64,000 nucleotides of DNA, taken from assembly GCA_027924645.1 (NCBI GenBank), contig BSBN01000809.1, positions 43,678,001-43,742,000 on the forward strand. Direction: 5' to 3'. The position numbers and the translations under genes were made by a program. Source of the DNA: Cunninghamia lanceolata. Taxonomy: Eukaryota; Streptophyta; Pinopsida; Cupressales; Cupressaceae. The notes beneath the pieces were generated by a model. The model was not told where the DNA came from. It was given only the letters and a program-made list of their open reading frames with translations, and did no database searches. Shown here piece by piece: positions 58,983 to 64,000 of the stretch. Positions within the stretch are counted from its first letter, which is position 1. The number at the start of each line of letters is the position of its first letter.

Positions 58983-61900
58983 ATGGCAACATTAGTAGTA
59001 GTTGATGTTGTTGAGAAACCAAGACCAAAATTTAAGGAACACCCATACAAGTCCACTAAAACTGATAAGGATGGATCTTTTTCTAGTGTTCCCTCTAATG
59101 TGTTGCATATAGAAGATGTCCAGATATACATCCACTCACATCTGGATGAGTATGATCACCTAAAGTTGGAACAATTCAGGAATGATCATCTGCTTGGTGA
59201 TGATTTTCAATTGAAGCTGGAGTTTGCAAATGTTGAGGCAAAATGGCTAGGCATATGGAAGGGTTTCCCTAACTTTTGCTATGAAGAAGATTGGGTCAAG
59301 ATTGCATTGAGCCAAATCCATGAAGACTTCTTTTGCCTTGACCAACCTCACATGATCACAAAGAAAGCAATCAGAGCTGTAACTGGATTGTGTTCCTCCA
59401 GACCACTGCCTATATTGAAAGTTGTAAAGAATGAGGAGATGATGAGACTTACTAGAGTGAAATTTGATAAAAGAACCCTAACTATGGATGACATAAAAAA
59501 CCTAGGGTTCTGGTATGCCACTATGGGCATTACTTACAAAGTGTACTACACAAACAGAGAGGGAACTGCTACTGCCACCACCATCTACACTGCTTATCAG
59601 ATGGTGAAAGAAGGGAAGCACTATGACCTCTGTGAGCTTTTGCGGCATCAATTGTTAGACAATTTGAAGAGAACCAAGAGACGAAGTACAAATTTTGGTA
59701 TGGTTCTTTAATCATTTGCTTTAAGTTCTATTTTCTGAGGGAATTACCTACAATGAAGAACATGGTATGGAAAGTAGATACCCCTGTTGCTCATCAAATC
59801 AAGGATTATATGTGTAGTTTTCCTAATCATAAAAATTGTGACACATTGATTTGGGGATTCTTCAAAACATTTCAAAATGACATGCAAATTAGGGAAAGGA
59901 TACCAAGAAAAGTAGTAGAAAAATACAATAATGATAAAACTTTCATGGTGGACAAAGATAATTGCTATATGGAGGAATTAGATCCAAGAACTTTCTAGAT
60001 AACCACCTTGCCTTATGAGGTGTTTGAATATGATTTGGTTGGATATGCTGATATGTTACTTAGCAAGCCCAAGGATCCTGTTGCTAAAAGATTTCGAACA
60101 TATGATGAAATCACCAACAAAATAATCAAGAAGGATGTGGAGGAAAAAGTAGAGAAGATGAAGTCAAAATTGGAGGAAATGCTTAATACTTATGAGGGTT
60201 TAGCAAAAGAACCTCCAACCACCTCTGTCTCATAAACTCCTAGAAGGAAAAATAGACTTGTCCCTGCTACTCTTACTTCTTCAAAATCCTCTAGACCTAC
60301 TCCTACACCTTCTAGCAGGAATAAAACTACTACTAAAATTCTGATACAGACCAAAACTGCAGAGACAAAGAAACATAGACCTAAGGTCCAAGCCAAGAGA
60401 GGAAAGATCAATCTGGTGAACATAGAAGATGATGAAGATGATGAAGGAGAAGAAGAATAATCTAGAATGCTTGAGAAAAGAAGGAAAAGAGCAAGAGAAG
60501 GAGAGGAAGAAGTAGAAACCACCAAAGGAAAAGGAAAAGCAAAGAAATAAAAAAAACTTCTCAAGAAGAAATTAAGCATGGACCTCTACAGCTTGAGGCC
60601 ATTGTGAATGCTATAGTACAACATGGTGCTTGAAACAAGTTGTAGATCTCTATGATAAGATTCCTGTTGATAAAAAAACCACAATTGAGGAAGCAATAGT
60701 CAGGTACATGATAGCCTTCAATGTGGCCCTAATTGAGTTTGATTAGCTTCTTGTAAGTCTTGCAAACCTACTCACCAACAAAAGAAATGAATCCATGGGA
60801 AAAAAGGTAGAGATGAGAAAACATGCAATTGAAAAGATTGGTCCATCCATCAATGATGAAGGAAAGATCAAGATATCTCAAAAAAAGAAAAGGAATTCAG
60901 AACAAAAGGGAGAATAAATATTCTGATGGGAAAAGACCAGGAAGAAATAGAGAGACTGGAGAAGGAAAGATTATAGAAAACTACAAAAATCCTTGAGGAA
61001 ATGAAGAATGCTAAGGTGATAGTTGAGGAACAAATTCATCTAGATATCCTAGGTGTACCTCTTTAGGATATAGATATGTCAGCCTTTGATGAAAAAGTGG
61101 ATAAAGGAGACATGACTGAGAAAGATAAGGAGATTGTTCCTCTAGAAAGCATAGAAGCACAAAACTCAGGAGATCAAGGTAAAATAAATATATACCCCTC
61201 GAAGAATATTGAGACACAAAATATAAAGGGTGAAGATAAAGTAAGTACACCCCCTCTAGAGAACATTGATTCTAGTGCAAAACATGACAACCCTTCTCTG
61301 AAGAATATAGGGAAAGATGAGGAAAGAAAAGAGGATAACCTTGATGTGGAACAAGAAGAGAAAGTTCATGATGAATTAGAGAAGAGTGAGGAGGAACAAG
61401 AAGAAAAAGATCAAGTTGAAATAAAGGAGAAGCAAGATGAGGAAGCTAAGGACACTTTTGGGGATATAGCTCAGAGTTCCTCAGAGTTGGACTCCTTTAA
61501 AGACCTATTAGATTTGTAGATGCAATTTCAACCTATAATCACACCACAACTTCTGCAAATTCCCACTCTTGAAGGGCAAGTTGATTTGGCAAACATTTCA
61601 CCATTTCATAAACTACAACTTGGAGACATTGTGTATGCTTCTACAAGAAAAGAGTTCTTGCAAGAAAACTTGAAGAAAACTAGTTTAGTTGAAGATGCAA
61701 TGAAGCTAATTCATGAATGATTACCAGAGGTAATCATTGACTCCTCTCTGGCCCAAGAGAAAAAGTTGAAGCTATTAATGGATTCTTTTAAGGATCATTC
61801 TTCTCATATTGAAAAGAAAGAAGGACAAGAGGAACTAAGAAAGATGAAAGATAAAAAGTTGGTTGAGATATCTAATAAGTGTGCCAATGCACACAATAAG

Positions 61901-62384
61901 CTACAAGAAAATTTGAAAATGTTCAAAGGATGCATTGATGAAGCTACTGCTTTATACTTGTTTTGATTGAAATGGCCTAACTCCACTAAGAACATCAAAG
62001 CTTAGATTGACTCCATTGAGTCATAGATATCCGAATTGGCCGAAGTATATGACTTGTCAAAAGACAAGAATAGAGAAACCAAGACACAAGTTGAAAGCCT
62101 TCATGCATAAATGTCACAACTACAGGACCAGAGAGAGCATATAAAGAAATAGTTTGGTCAGCTAAGAGAAGCAATAAATTTGAGACTTACTTCATTGTTA
62201 GGACTGCTAGGTGAGGTAGAAAAGATTGAGCAGAAGATGAAGACACCAAGCAACATAGATGAGGTTGAGGACTTATATGTGCAGTTTGAATGCCAAAATC
62301 ACATCCTTAGCTCAGAAAGAACAATTTGGGCATCTACTATTACACAACTCAAGGTAATCTACAAATCCATTCTGCCTTCTAAAT
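58983..62384 (+). pseudogene. Second coding region: unknown protein, acidic/basic and coiled-coil
   Basis: Starts at ATG 58983 and stays open to 59711. After one frameshift near 59690 it continues in another frame to 62384 with many stops (59996, 60233, 60458, 61517, 61718, 61964 and others). The first ~400 residues look globular with aromatic blocks (EAKWLGIWKGFPNFCYEEDW; FWYGSLIICFKFYFL after the shift). A basic part (KKHRPKVQAKRGK near 60370) leads into INLVNIEDDEDDE (about 60409), a SUMO-interacting-like pattern, then Glu/Lys-rich text and long helical segments (about 61750-62380). It is not gag or pol as I know them. The layout parallels the 711-aa ORF plus its two followers in the 37-kb island. 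Mutated beyond function here. Confidence 0.6.
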
Positions 62385-62484
62385 GAGTTGCAAGAGTATT
62401 AAGAACATTTTGGATCTATATAGACTTGCGGAGGACAGTAATGTCATACTATGTACACATCATCACTTTTTGAGGCATTGTCAT

Positions 62485-62677
62485 CTCAGGGGGAGTATTG
62501 TTTGTAAAAATTATATAGTAAGGGGAAGTTTTATACATTTTTGGGATGTCATAAGAAGTAGATATCAGACCCTTTTTCCTTGATGTCAAATGGGGAGAGA
62601 GACATAAATATGCATCTAAGGGGGAGTGTTTGTACACATATTTTTTGAGTGTTGCCATCAATGACAAAGGGGGAGAT
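62485..62677 (+). other. Polypurine tract and upstream PPT-like copies
   Basis: AAAGGGGGAGAT ends at 62677, right before the 3' LTR. Similar tracts lie upstream: CAGGGGGAGTA (about 62489), TAAGGGGAAG (about 62520), AATGGGGAGAGA (about 62588) and TAAGGGGGAGTG (about 62617). The last tract sits in the loop of an inverted repeat (62651-62667 with 62693-62709). Confidence 0.78.
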
Positions 62678-64000
62678 TGTTGGCAATGTGTGTTGTCATT
62701 GATGTCAACTCTATATGTGTCAACCTAAGGTCAAAGATGTTGAAGATAATGGTTAGTGAAAGATTTGAGAGAGACGGTTTGACTAAGTTAAAAACATAGG
62801 ATTAACATGCTTAAGGGAGGTCAGTCTAGAAGACCTAACAGATGGAGAAAAACTATCCAAGTGTAAGAATTGAAATCTTCTTGATGTCTAAGTATGATGT
62901 GGAGGTGAGTACATATGTTCTAACATGTTTCTAGCATGCCTACACTAATATCCTACCATTCTGGTATACCACACTTAGAGAAAAGTTACAGAAGTTGGAC
63001 TAAGGCTTTCACAGTGTATATCCTAAGGCAGAGTTACAATATTTTGGTCTACATTCCTCTACAAAGAAAGATTTAGTCTTGTGGTTTAGAAGCTAACATG
63101 ATTGACATATGAATGTGCTATATCCAAGATTTTAGTGCATTACACCTTTGACAAAGAAAGTTATCAATGATAGGGTTCCAAACTATGACTTGACAATGTA
63201 AAGCAATAGTGGAGACCTATTGGAATACTCCATATTACTCTGAAAGAGAAGTTGCACCCATGTGGTTCTATAAATATTTTTGGGGATGTTCAATGCATAC
63301 TACCTTGCAATATCAGGTGTTCTTATGGTCTGCAAGTTTAGCCTTCAAATGATAAAAGTAATATAGACAGTTCCAGATACATAAGTACTCTATAGAACAC
63401 ATGTTTGAGTACTTGTAGAGGATGGAGAAGGTATAGATCAGCTATGTCCATGTCTATGGAGACTCCACATACTTCATAGTATCTCAGGTTTGAACTGCAT
63501 GTAATTCTCTCTTATTTCCTGTACTGCACATGGTGTTCAAGTCACCTTGAGTTATGTGTATACATTAATACTGATCATAGTGCAGCTAAGTCAAATGTCT
63601 CTATATTCCTCTAGAAATGATAGATATGATTGTGCAGATATAAGAATATGTTCATAATGTTGCACAAGTTCATTCATGAGTATTTGAGTTGACTTGGTGG
63701 TCCGCAATGCAATATCCTAAGTTTTGATGTGTCACAGTTAGTCTGGAATGCCTTGTCTTCATCATTTCAACATGTTTCTTGTTTTGTGGATGCATATATT
63801 GATTAGATACTCTAGGAGAATGGTGTATGGATAGTGTTGAGAAGATACATTCTTGAAATCTTGGTCTACACAATGTTTTTGGCTTCTCCCTGATAATATG
63901 AAGATGGTCAGTTAGCAGTGGTACTATTGGTTAGGCCAACAGTTCAATTTTCTTCATATGCGATGGATCCCGATTGGTTGTTTTGGCATAGAAGGGTGTG
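62678..64000 (+). repeat. 3' LTR of the Copia-related LARD, cut by the window end
   Basis: 1323 bp visible, direct copy of 55217 to about 56540 with scattered substitutions. Open frames in it have no coding evidence. Confidence 0.87.

Larger units (their letters stand above)
55217..64000 (+). mobile_element. Pol-less Copia-related element (LARD), 3' end outside window
   Basis: The 5' LTR 55217-57172 and the start of a matching 3' LTR at 62678 flank about 5.5 kb. The LTR starts TGTTGGCAATG and ends TTCAACA. The window end at 64000 matches about 56540 in the 5' LTR, so about 630 bases of 3' LTR lie beyond the edge. The interior holds a gag region with four zinc-knuckle copies and a second region coding for a protein with acidic, basic and coiled-coil parts, but no protease, integrase, RT or RNase H. 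LTR ends, polypurine tracts and U5 text are shared with the Copia element at 3.9-11 kb, so that group probably supplied its enzymes (inference). Confidence 0.85.

Overview
The window looks like intergenic DNA from a large, repeat-rich land-plant nuclear genome, AT-rich and with no housekeeping gene, rRNA or tRNA gene that I can see. A gymnosperm (conifer-type) genome is my best guess, from the old, heavily mutated LTR retrotransposons, the very large LTRs and the pol-less elements. The sequence alone does not fix the species. At least nine mobile insertions make up most of the window, and several have exact boundaries (TG...CA ends plus target-site duplications, TSDs).

Layout. 1-3.9 kb: AT-rich DNA with a ~90-bp tandem array split by a small poly(A) retroposon. 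3,901-11,028: a complete but decayed Ty1/Copia element (+). 11.0-12.5 kb: flank with a PPR-protein pseudogene fragment. 12,489-23,761: a Gypsy-like element (+) with two 969-bp LTRs and a gag-like reading frame (zinc-finger remnant, G-patch) but no pol. 23.8-28.9 kb: flank with a foldback repeat, a tRNA-type SINE and an AT microsatellite. 28,959-54,436: a minus-strand element with LTRs over 5 kb and an internal region of only ~1.6 kb. Its upstream LTR (35,830-54,436) was later hit twice: by a 5,156-bp TG...CA island (37,294-42,449) carrying a 711-codon intact ORF and two following ORFs, and by a poly(A)-tailed retropseudogene (44,098-52,162). A chromodomain Gypsy element (44,861-51,917) then landed inside the retropseudogene. 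55,217 to the window end: a pol-less element with Copia-like ends, its 3' LTR cut by the window edge.

How the parts relate. The Copia element and the 55-kb element share LTR end sequences, polypurine tracts and a hairpin around the 3' polypurine tract, so the second may be mobilised in trans by relatives of the first. The giant-LTR element and the chromovirus share the initiator-Met primer site and ATTACA LTR ends, which suggests a similar dependence. The island at 37-42 kb is the main candidate for something undescribed. It has clean integrase-type borders and no visible LTR pair, so it may be a solo LTR of more than 5 kb or a gene-bearing cargo insertion. It carries the only long intact reading frame in the window, downstream of an array of GAACC/GGTTC inverted repeats.
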